Shown one piece after another: positions 21,428 through 30,376 of a DNA stretch of 64,000 nucleotides. Source of the stretch: Silene conica (taxonomy: Eukaryota > Streptophyta > Magnoliopsida > Caryophyllales > Caryophyllaceae); assembly GCA_029255685.2 (NCBI GenBank), contig CM055311.2, positions 2,652,269 to 2,716,268 on the forward strand, given 5' to 3'. The notes beneath the pieces are model-generated. The model did no database searches. It was given only the letters and a program-made list of their open reading frames with translations, and was not told the DNA's origin. The position numbers were made by a program, and so were the translations under genes. Every line of letters starts with the position of its first letter. Positions within the stretch are counted from its first letter, which is position 1.

Positions 21428-23986
21428 CTATGCTGGGGGAGGAGTGGCTGTAGGCTTGAGTGCCACCTTGTAACAGCTCCTGGCTTCTTCCTGGTTTCCT
21501 TTTATGGTCTGGACTCCCCACGGTGTAGGGAACTTGAGGCACTGGTGGTATGATGATGGGATGGCTTTCATATCATGTATCCACGGCCTGCCCAGGATGA
21601 CGTTGTAGGTGGAGGGACCGTCAATCACCAGGTACCTCACCTGCTTGTTGACTCCTCCGGTGTAGGTCGGGATCATGATTTCTCCGAGTGAATGCTTCGT
21701 TTCTCCGCTGAATCCCACCAGTGGAACCGCCTTTCTGATTAGGTCTGCTTCCCCAAATCCCATACTTTTCAGCGTCTCTAACATGATGATATTGACTGAA
21801 CTCCCCGTGTCTACCAGGATCTTTTTTACCCTGCAGTTCCCTATGGACAGGGTGATGATCAGGGCGTCATCATGGTATTCAGCACCCTCTTCTGCATCCG
21901 TCTCGTCGAAGCTGACGACCGGTAGATCCTGGGCGCTGATCCTGCACGAGGACTCTGGCTTGTCTCCTTTAACTCGGGTGGCGTGCCTCTTGGCTGCGGA
22001 ATAGGTAAGTCCGCACAGCTCCGAGCCCCCTGTTATCACGTTAATAGTTCTAGTGCAAAGAGGGGGACTAGAGGGTGCTACCTGGCGAGTTGTGTTCACC
22101 TTGGTTCCTTTTGGCAAGATGTGGTTCAGATTACCTTGCTCGTACTGATACCGGACTTCTTTTCTGAGGGTGATGCAATCTTCAGTTGTATGCCCGATGT
22201 CTTCGTTGTGGAAGTCACACCTTAGGTTGGTGTCCCTTCCGTCCTTGCTTCTTTCTTCTGCCCGCTTCTTGGGCCACTTCACCTTTTCTCCCAACTCCTT
22301 TAGCGCTTTAATTAGTCCTGCAAGATTAACAGTGAAACCGTACTCTTGTACCTTTGGCGGCAGATTTGGGTCATTCTTCCAGTTTTTCCCTCCAGAAACT
22401 TTATGCACCGGCCTGTTGTAGGGTCTGGATTTCTCCTGCCTGTCTGCTGCTGGTGCCTTCCTGCTGGTAGATGCGGAGCCGCAACTGATCCTCCTGGGCC
22501 CTGCATCCTCTTCCAGTCGGATGGCATCCAACGCCTTTTGCTGAACCTGAGCATAGGCCGTGCATGGCCATTTGGTGAGCTCCTTGTATAGGTCGGAGGC
22601 CTGGGGTAGCCCCCAGCGAAAGGCGTGGATGGCAGCTTTCTCCTCGCATTGGGGAATGGACACCATTTCCTTGTTGAATTTGGCCAGGTAGTCTCTGGTG
22701 GATTCTGCATCACCTTGCTGGATCTCGTAGAGATCGCTGCTCTGCTTCTCTGGCCGCCTGCTGCTGGCGAACTGCTGGTTGAACGCGTTCACCAAATCTG
22801 CAAAGCTGGACATGCTGGAGTTGGGTAGAGTGACGAACCATTGAAGGGCGGCTCCTGAGAGAATGGACCCGAATCCTTTACACATGCACGCCTCTTTCAG
22901 GGAGCCTGAGGCCGTGACCACCATCATTTTCTGCTTGTATTGGTTGATGTGGTCTATCGGATCAGCTGTTCCGTCGTAGCTGGTCATGTTTGGCGGAGTG
23001 AATCCCTTGGGTACATCTACTGAGACGATGTTGTGGGTGAATGGCGAGTCTGCGTAGCTGTCTGGGGCCGCTTTCTCCAGGGGCCTTGGCATTCCTGGGA
23101 TGCGGCTGACTAAATCCCACAGCTCCTTGTACTGGTGCTCCCATGGATTCGGTCCTGCAAGAGGGTTAGCGAAATTCCAAGGGGTGGTATGGGTGAGTGG
23201 TGCATACCCTGGTGCTCCTGGTGTCTGGCCGACCATGGGCTGGCAGAGTGCCTGATGATTCATTGGCACGGTGTGCACTATTGACGGCGTCTGCTGGATG
23301 GGATATCCCGATGAGCCAGCCCCCAGCGGAGGTGGTTGCCTTGCTGATGACCCTTCCCCTTGTGCCCAGACTGAGGTCGGGGTGAAAAAAGGTCCTGCAT
23401 TACCATGTTGGTTAGTGATAATAGGTGGCCTTACAGATTCGTTACCTGGGGCCCCCGTTTGAGGTGGCGGTGAATCTAGGTTGATGGAAAGGTAACCCAA
23501 GCCTGTCGGAGTGATTCTTCCTGGAGGTGCGACCCCGGAGAGGTCCAGTCTGGTGACTATCTCGCTGGGAATCGCCCTGCTCTCTGGGGGTCTTGGGATT
23601 CCTGCCTCTGCGCCTGGATTTCTGCTGACGCGTGGAGGTTGATTCTGAGCCGTTGCTAACTTTCTGAGCTCTTGGTTGTCCTTCCTTAAGCCGTCGACTG
23701 CTTGGTGGAGGGTAAATATCCCTTCCATCATTGTCTTCCACATGGCTGGGGTGGGAGCATCCGCCGGGCTTAAGCTAGCCGCTGCGCCGCTGTTGGTGAC
23801 GCCTGATTGCGCCTGAGGAGTGCTAACAGCGAGGGGAGTGCTGACCACTGGAGCACTGACCACTGTAGGAGCGCTGACCACGGGAACACTGACCACTGTG
23901 GGAGTGCTGACCGCAGTGGATTTGGAAGAGGTTTCTGTTGCCACCGGGATGGGTTGTGAGGTTGTTTGAGAAGCTGGGTTTGTCAT
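21428..23986 (-). CDS. Tat Gag-protease, element A
   Basis: ATG at 23986, 852 residues, TAG at 21428-21430. A disordered proline/serine/threonine-rich N-terminus has repeated VVSAPVVSTP-type units. The Gag capsid core lies at about residues 310-480 (LVNAFNQQFASSRRPEKQ, GDAESTRDYL). A zinc-binding CDFHNEDIGHTTEDC follows at about 610, and the aspartic protease is near 735 with catalytic ILVDTGSSVNIIM. The protein forms the virus-like particle core and self-processes. The stop falls after PPPA between protease and reverse transcriptase. Element B has a tyrosine codon (TAT) at the same place. Confidence 0.94.
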   Translation of the reverse strand: MTNPASQTTSQPIPVATETSSKSTAVSTPTVVSVPVVSAPTVVSAPVVSTPLAVSTPQAQSGVTNSGAAASLSPADAPTPAMWKTMMEGIFTLHQAVDGLRKDNQELRKLATAQNQPPRVSRNPGAEAGIPRPPESRAIPSEIVTRLDLSGVAPPGRITPTGLGYLSINLDSPPPQTGAPGNESVRPPIITNQHGNAGPFFTPTSVWAQGEGSSARQPPPLGAGSSGYPIQQTPSIVHTVPMNHQALCQPMVGQTPGAPGYAPLTHTTPWNFANPLAGPNPWEHQYKELWDLVSRIPGMPRPLEKAAPDSYADSPFTHNIVSVDVPKGFTPPNMTSYDGTADPIDHINQYKQKMMVVTASGSLKEACMCKGFGSILSGAALQWFVTLPNSSMSSFADLVNAFNQQFASSRRPEKQSSDLYEIQQGDAESTRDYLAKFNKEMVSIPQCEEKAAIHAFRWGLPQASDLYKELTKWPCTAYAQVQQKALDAIRLEEDAGPRRISCGSASTSRKAPAADRQEKSRPYNRPVHKVSGGKNWKNDPNLPPKVQEYGFTVNLAGLIKALKELGEKVKWPKKRAEERSKDGRDTNLRCDFHNEDIGHTTEDCITLRKEVRYQYEQGNLNHILPKGTKVNTTRQVAPSSPPLCTRTINVITGGSELCGLTYSAAKRHATRVKGDKPESSCRISAQDLPVVSFDETDAEEGAEYHDDALIITLSIGNCRVKKILVDTGSSVNIIMLETLKSMGFGEADLIRKAVPLVGFSGETKHSLGEIMIPTYTGGVNKQVRYLVIDGPSTYNVILGRPWIHDMKAIPSSYHQCLKFPTPWGVQTIKGNQEEARSCYKVALKPTATPPPA

Positions 23987-24057
23987 TTTTGAGAGATTTT
24001 CAGGATTTTGTGTTTTTAGGTTGAATAATCACTACAGCCCCACGGTGGGCGCCAAAA

Positions 24058-24700
24058 TGTTTAGGTCAAAATTTACCTAACGTTATTTTAGGAGGTTATA
24101 GTGATTCCAAACTTGTTAAGTGACGTATTTAGACAAAGTAGGTAATTAGGAGAATAGCAAGGAGAAGTATGAAAGACGAGAGGTTTGGTGACGCAGGAAG
24201 CCCCTTGGGGAAAAACTGCGGGAAGAAGGTTTCTTCCAAGTTCCACTAGAATTATCCTTCAGAAGGTTATGGGATTACAAGTATTTCTATGACTTTCTTA
24301 GTGTTTCTTATGTGCTCAGTATGTTGTGTATGTAAATTGTGTGTGTGTTGTATGTACAAATGCTTGAATATATATAAAAACCTAGTTCTATGGACCGTTG
24401 GATTGGACTTTTATCCAACGGATCCTTCTTCTCCTTTTTCTCCTTTTGGGCCTTCTTTCTACTTGCTTTCTCTGACGGAAGATAGATGCTTGGCCATTTG
24501 GGGTAATCTTCGAGCAATGCTCCTTTTGGCTTTTTCCTTCTTCTCGACTACTCTGCGCGCCTCCTTCTTCCACACTCTTCTTTTTGCATTGACTTCCCAT
24601 TTCTTTATATTATTTGATTTTAGCATCCAATGTTCATCCTTTGCCCAATCATACGATGCCACGTGTTAGCTTAACAAAATGGTAATTTTGGGGCGTAACA
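24058..24700 (-). repeat. 5' LTR of Tat element A
   Basis: 643 bp, bounded by the primer site (24054-24037, minus) and by the right target duplication gtagt at 24701-24705. See the copies at 14459-15101 and 12116-12758. Confidence 0.95.
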
Positions 24701-24705
24701 GTAGT

Positions 24706-25057
24706 GTTTCAAATTATTGTTTGCAATTGAATTTGCAACGAAATTGTTTTCTTACGAAGAAATTTGCGACCAAGGGTAATTTTTCAATCCCGCGAATAAA
24801 AAGTCAAATGGCGGGAAGGTTTAAGACGACAACAAAGAAAAACTTTTAAAAACGGAATATCCATTGCATCTGAGATTGGTGGAATTTTTTTTGGACAACC
24901 CGCTCATATTTTTTGGACAACCCGCTCTTAAAGTCAGTCAAGGTGAAATTCAGTCAATGTGTACGATCGGAAATTCGTCGCAAATATTGACTGACTTTAA
25001 CCCAAACCCTGGTCAAGGTTAAGTCGGTCAATGTATAAGAGAATTTTTCTACCAGTG
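24706..25057. mobile_element. CACTA-like terminal relic flanking the Tat insertion
   Basis: The right end reverse complement reads CACTGGTAGAAAAATTC, a classic plant CACTA terminus. The segment carries 'ttcgtcgcaaatattgactg' and 'ggtcaaggttaagtc', like the subterminal repeats of the CACTA element at 36897-41031. Matching GCGACGGAC sequence lies just left of the Tat insertion (about 12083-12110), so the Tat composite probably landed inside this older element. I could not fix its left end or a 3-bp target duplication. Confidence 0.55.
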
Positions 25058-25951
25058 AGCAACTAAACTTTATTGAGATATTAACACATACATAAATATG
25101 TATAAATTTTTCTCCAGATTAATGGAGTGAGGGTTCACCCATCGACCTATCACCCCTATACCATGGTTCGTAGAATGAGGGATGTCAACTTAAGGGAGAC
25201 CGTGGGGTAGCAAATATTCAACCATGAAAGTTGATCATAGACCTTTGAAGTTTAAAGCATTACTTTTGTTCAAGGCCTATACGTGGAATTGAATAGATTA
25301 GTTTGATTTTTACTGGATAGTAGCAGTTGACAAATCAACGTCTCAAACCAACAACCATCATCCTCTCTGTTTCATCAGTATTGGTCGTTTACCTATAAAT
25401 TAACAGCACCTCCCCTGAGTCAGCCTAATTTCCCGTATTTTTATAATTAGGAATAACCTCACCTCAATTATACTACTAATATTGATGCTTAATTCTAATT
25501 GTACGTCATACCTATTAATTAAACTCACTAATCCATTTTAGTTACGTATAAGTAACGACCCGTAATCCAAACTCTACTCTCAACCACACGCTATCTCACA
25601 ACATATTTTACCAACGAATTATTTTGTAATGTTGTAAACACCAATCATATTATGACACCTTATATTTGACTATTTACTCAATTTGATGATAAATAATGTC
25701 CGGAATCAAAATTTAACATTTACCTGTCAACTAAACCGCTTTGATGGAAGCAGTGCTACTGTTGCTAAGGTATCCTGTTAAATTTTAGTTAAATTCTAAC
25801 CTGCCCTCTATCTTTAGATCTTCAATTTGCAACTACTTGTAAGTAATTCAAGCCGTTTTCAAGAATTGAGCATGAAACCGACGTATTTTACAAATATTGT
25901 AAAAAAGTTAGCGGGATTTGTTAAAAAAAATCGAAAAGAATTGAAACGTAC
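25058..25951. other. Proximal intron sequence next to exon 1
   Basis: About 890 bp of AT-rich intron sequence. No transposon termini or reading frames of interest. The GTACGT donor lies at its right edge. Confidence 0.55.
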
Positions 25952-26678
25952 CAGCAGAATCAGGAGGAAAGAAGCAGGCAACAGCAAGGCCCGAATCATT
26001 AACAAAGCTACAAACACCACCATTTACAACACAGTCTCCACAGTTGGGTAGACTCCAACTCAACTGCAATGAAACATCACTCATATCCGGAGGAAAGTAT
26101 CCTTCATACAACTCCCTCCACCAAAACGCGGCGTTTACCCTTTTGATCACCTTACATTTCATCTTCTCCACTAACTCTTCCTCCGATTTCTTCTCCAATG
26201 TTGTCAATACCGTATAATCAACCCCGCTTAAACAACTAACAACCGAAGTCCAAGGAAAGGGAGTCGTGTCCACGTTAGTGATTTTATTTCCGGAGCAGTT
26301 CAAGAAAGTGAAGGGTGGCATGCCTACTTGGCTGTAGGAGAAGGGTGTGGATGTAAGGTTCATAATAAGGACCCTGTTGGGCATGCACTTGCCAGGGTCG
26401 GACACTAACAAGAGTTGTTCTATGTAGGAGATTGCCCTAACAGTCATGGGCTTGGAAGAGAGATTTAGAAAGGTGTGACCTTTGCCACCACAGGTTAGGT
26501 CGAAGCCAGGGTAACCGCATCGGTTGGATTGGTTCCGAGGCACGTAAAATGGAAACATAATTGTGTCTTGCTGGGTTGGGTTGCACGAAAAGGTGGAGCA
26601 TATTTCAACTGATGCTTGCGAACACCAACAAACTTGGAGTGTTACTAACCATAATATTGAAATTGGAATTGATTTCAT
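25952..26678 (-). CDS. RING-H2 finger protein ATL20/21/22-like, exon 1 (signal peptide and WAK-type ectodomain)
   Basis: First exon, 242 codons plus one base, from ATG at 26678. Residues 1 to about 22 form a signal peptide (MKSIPISILWLVTLQVCWC). A GUB_WAK-type cysteine-rich, pectin-binding-like domain follows (CSTFSCNP, FPFYVPRNQSNRCGYPGFDLTC). A WAK-associated C-terminal domain ends in LPNCGDCVVNGGVCSFVND. This domain set followed by a transmembrane helix and RING-H2 is specific to the ATL20/21/22 group. The frame stays open for only 14 further codons into the intron (TFQFFS...). The donor at 25951 (G|GTACGT, phase 1) matches the acceptor of exon 2 20.9 kb away. N-glycosylation sequons (NQS, NLS, NLT, NCS, NDS) suit an extracellular part. 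Confidence 0.9.
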
Positions 26679-27275
26679 ACTTTCTGATGTTTTTGGTTTA
26701 CCGTATGTATGTATGTATGAATATATTGTTTTTTATTTTTGCTAATTTTAATTAATTAGAGTGATGGTATGAATTTGTATATATATATATATATATATAT
26801 AGTATGAACTATAAATGATGGATAATTGGAAGAGCATGATGAATAAGGATGTTGAATTAAAGGTGGCGTAATGGTTGGAATATTAAAATCAACTTACGTT
26901 GAATTCAAGATGATCAAAAAATAAGACTCAAGACTAAAATGATGATGATGACCAAATGATGGTGATAATTAGTCAGTCTACAATTTATTTGGTTAATTAA
27001 CAACCATTCATTTTCTTCCTCTTGGCTCCTTCGTCTTCCCACATCGACTCATCCTTTGAATTTTATTTATAAATTCACAAATTCTTATTTGTGAGAGACA
27101 TATTAGTCACAAATTTACACGGGTAAAGTAATATTCATTTGGAGAGATAAGACAAAAATAGATAAATTGGAGAGTAACAAATTATTTTATTTTATGTACC
27201 AACACAAGTAACACTTAACTCATGGCAAACTTGTGACAGATATGTCCGTCACAACAAAAACTTGTTGTTATAAAT
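26679..27275 (-). promoter_or_regulatory. Upstream region of the ATL-like gene
   Basis: About 600 bp between the ATG and element B. It holds an AT dinucleotide run (26778-26801) about 100 bp upstream of the ATG, which could serve as or mask a TATA box, and ATAC repeats just before the ATG. No other gene is seen. The last five bases, taaat (27271-27275), are the left target duplication of element B. Confidence 0.45.
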
Positions 27276-27908
27276 TGTTACACCCCAAAAATGACCATTT
27301 TGTAGGCTAACACGTGCCACTACGTGATTGGAAGGAAAAGTACACATGGGATGCTAAAGTCAATGGGAAAAGGAAATATGAAGTCAATATGAGAAGAAGA
27401 TTGTAGAGGAAGGAAGAAGACGGCCAAAACGAGGAAGAAGAAAGAGTTAAAAAGGGGGAGGCTCGAGATTACCTCAAATGGCCACACATCAGGCCTCCGT
27501 CAGAAAAAGCAAGCATGAAGAAGACCCCAAAATGGGTAAAAGAAAGAGAAAAGACCCGTTGGATTGGACTCTAATCCAACGGTCCATAGCATTAAGCCTT
27601 TATATATATGCAAACATTGTACATGTAAGATTCATTCATTACCCACTAAGCATACACAAAGCACTAAGAAAACCCTAAGAAATACTTGTAATCGCATACA
27701 TTTCCTGAAGGATAAATCTAGTAGAAATTGGAGGAAACATCCCTCCCGCAGTTTTTTCCTAAGGGATTTCTGCGTCATCACTCTTCGTCTTTTCCATACT
27801 TCTTCTCTTTGCATTACTCGATGCTTAGCTGATCCATTAAATCATATTCTCGGTTTGAATTCACTATAACCTCATAAAAACTACCTTAGGTAAATTTTGA
27901 CCTAAACA
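27276..27908 (+). repeat. 5' LTR of Tat element B (633 bp)
   Basis: Bounded by taaat on the left and the TGGCGCC primer site (from 27912) on the right. It preserves the uninterrupted 'gtcaatgggaaaagg' sequence that shows the CACTA insertion site of the 3' LTR empty. A hairpin with CCGTTGGATT and AATCCAACGG arms precedes a TATATATA box near 27600. Confidence 0.95.
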
Positions 27909-27988
27909 TTTTGGCGCCCACCGTGGGGCTGTAGTGATTATTCAACCCAAAAGCGTAAAATCCTAAAATCCTTCAGAAATCTCTCAAA

Positions 27989-30376
27989 ATGACAAACCCA
28001 GCCTCTCAAACAACCTCACAACCCATCCCAGTGGTAACAGAATCTTCTTCCATCCCCGTGGAGGCTCAGGAAATTCCGACTCCGGCAGTGACCACCCCCC
28101 TTGTTGTCAGCACTCCCCAGACGCAGTCAGGCGTCACCAGCGGCGGCGCGGCAACCAGCTCAGGCTCAGCAGACGCTCCCACCCCAGCCATGTGGAAGAC
28201 AATGATGGAAGGAATCTTTGCCCTCCACCAAGCGGTCGATGGCTTGAAGAAGGACAACCAGGAGCTCAGAAAGTTAGCCACGGCTCAGAACCAACCTCCA
28301 CGCGTCGGTGGAAATCCGGGCATAGAAGCAGGAGTCCCAAGGCCTCCCGGGAGCAGAAGCGAGGCCAGAACCATTCCCAACGAGATAGTCACCAGACTGG
28401 ACCTCACAGGGCTTGCCCCTCCAGGAAGAATCACTCCGGCAGGCTTGGGCTACCTTTCCATCAACCTAGATTCACCGCCACCGCAAACGGGGGCCCCAGG
28501 TAACGGATCTGTAAGGTTACCTACTAGCACTAACCAACATGGTAATGCAGGGACTTTTTTCACCCCAACCTCGGTCTGGACGCAAGGAGAGGGATCGTCG
28601 GCAAGGCAACCCCTTCCGCTGGGGGCTGGCTCGTTAGGATACCCCGCTCAACAGACACCATCGATAGTCCACACTGTACCGACGGGTCATCAAGCGCCCG
28701 GTCAGCCCACGGTCAGTCAGACACCAGGAGCACCAGGGTATGCACCTCTCACTCATACTACCCCTTGGAATTTTGCTAACCCTCTTGCAGGACCGAATCC
28801 ATGGGAACACCAATACAAAGAGCTGTGGGACCTAGTCAGCCGCATACCAGGAATGCCAAGGCCCCTGGAGAAAGCGGCCCTAGACAGCTACGCAGACTCG
28901 CCATTCACCCACAACATCGTCTCGGTGGATGTGCCTAAGGGGTTCACTCCCCCGAACATGACCAGCTATGATGGAACAGCAGATCCGATAGACCACATCA
29001 ATCAATACAAGCAGAAAATGATGGTGATCACGGCCTCGGGCTCCCTGAAGGAGGCATGTATGTGTAAAGGATTCGGGTCCACTCTCTCAGGAGCCGCCCT
29101 GCAATGGTTCGTCACTCTACCCAACTCCAGCATATCCAGCTTTGCAGACCTGGTGAACGCGTTCAACCAGGAGTTCGCCAGCAGTAGGCGGCCAGAAAAG
29201 CAGAGCAGCGATCTCTACGAGATCCAGCAAGGTGATAGAGAATCCACCAGAGACTACCTGGCCAGATTCAACAAGGAAATGGTGTCCATACCCCATTGCG
29301 AAGAGAAGGCTGCCATCCACGCCTTTCGCTGGGGGCTACCACAGGCCTCCGACCTATACAAAGAGCTAACCAAATGGCCATGCACGGCTTACGCTCAGGT
29401 GCAGCAAAAGGCGTTGGACGCCATCCGACTGGAAGAGGACGCAGGACCTAGGAGGATCAGTTGTGGCTCTGCCTCCACCAGTAAGAAGGCGCCAGCAGCA
29501 GACAGGCAGGAGAGGTCAAAGCCCTACAACAGGCCGGTGCATAAGGTCTCTGGGGGGAAAAGCTGGAAGAATGATCCAAATCTGCCTCCTAAGGTACAGG
29601 AGTATGGTTTCACTGTCAATCTTGCAGGATTAATCAAGACACTGAAAGAGTTGGGAGAAAAGGTGAAGTGGCCCAAGAAGCGGGCAGAAGAAAGGAGTAA
29701 AGACGGAAGAGACACCAACCTGAGGTGCGACTTCCATAATGAAGACATCGGGCACACAACAGAATATTGCATCACCCTCAGAAAAGAGGTCCGGTATCAG
29801 TACGAGCAGGGCAACCTGAATCACATCTTGCCAAAAGGAACCAAGGTGAACGCAACTCGCCAGGTAGCACCCTCTAGCCCTCCTCTCTGCACTAGAACTA
29901 TTAACGTGATAATAGGGGGCTCGGAGCTGTGCGGACTCACCTATTCCGCAGCCAAGAGGCACGCTACCCGAATTAAAGGAGACAAGCCAGAGTCCTCGTG
30001 CAGGATCAGCGCCCAGGATCTGCCAATCGTCAGCTTCGATGAGACAGATGTAGAAGAAGGTACTGAGTACCATGATGACGCCCTGATCATCACCCTATCC
30101 ATAGGAAATTGCAGGGTGAAGAAGATCCTGGTAGATACAGGAAGCTCAGTCAATATCATCATGTTGGAAACGCTGAAGAGCATGGGATTTGGGGAGGCAG
30201 ACCTAACCAAAAAGGCAGTTCCACTGGTGGGATTCAGCGGAGAAACAAAGCATTCACTCGGAGAAATCATGATCCCAACCTACGCTGGAGGAATCAACAA
30301 GCAGGTGAGGTACCTGGTGATTGACGACCCTCCACCTACAACGTCATCCTGGGCAGGCCGTGGATACATGATATGA
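27989..30376 (+). pseudogene. Tat gag-protease, element B, frameshifted near the end
   Basis: ATG at 27989. The product is about 80-90% like element A Gag: Gag core LVNAFNQEFASS, zinc motif CDFHNEDIGHTTEYC, protease ILVDTGSSVNIIM. Around 30326 the sequence reads GACGACCC where element A has GACGGTCCC. The one-base loss moves the frame and ends it at 30376, shortly after the protease. The true continuation is in another frame from about 30328 onward. Function is probably lost unless ribosomes shift frame. Confidence 0.92.

Larger units (their letters stand above)
12116..24700. mobile_element. Composite Tat insertion with head-to-head structure and two U3 outer ends
   Basis: Order: LTR (+) 12116-12758; PBS and 5' part of gag (+) to 14454; four extra bases 14455-14458; then a whole Tat element in the opposite orientation (14459-24700). 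The outer borders are TGTTACGCC at 12116 and its reverse complement ending at 24700, so both are U3 ends. They are flanked by the same 5 bp, gtagt, at 12111-12115 and 24701-24705. The matching duplication means the whole 12.6 kb entered as one integration event. It sits in the ATL intron, within a CACTA-like relic. Confidence 0.85.
14459..24700 (-). mobile_element. Complete Tat-lineage Ty3/Gypsy element A (10,242 bp)
   Basis: The two LTRs (24058-24700 as 5', 14459-15101 as 3') are 643 bp each and differ by one base that I can find (14671 versus 24270), so the insertion is very recent. Internal order on the minus strand: PBS, gag-protease, pol, then a convergent three-exon gene on the other strand, PPT, 3' LTR. 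A second RNase H in pol and an antisense accessory gene place it in the Tat lineage (Retand/Ogre/RIRE2 relatives). Its 3' end is not followed by a target duplication, because it is joined to the inverted gag piece. Confidence 0.92.
5072..25951 (-). other. 20.88 kb intron of the ATL-like gene
   Basis: The donor is GTACGT (25951-25946, minus strand) and the acceptor is TTTTTTCAG (ending at 5072). Both exons are open and their phases agree (1/1). The intron holds the hAT nest (5238-7101, 1864 bp), the Helitron (7473-11512, 4040 bp) and the Tat-derived insertion (12116-24700, 12,585 bp), together about 89% of its length. Without these, about 2.4 kb remains, including a CACTA-like relic. Whether transcripts still cross it cannot be told from sequence. 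Confidence 0.82.

Noticed and set aside
12116..24700. The composite explained as one Tat element inserted into another
   Set aside because: A nested insertion would leave the remainder of the first element and a second target duplication. Instead the first element ends at gag and both outer borders are U3 ends with one shared duplication.
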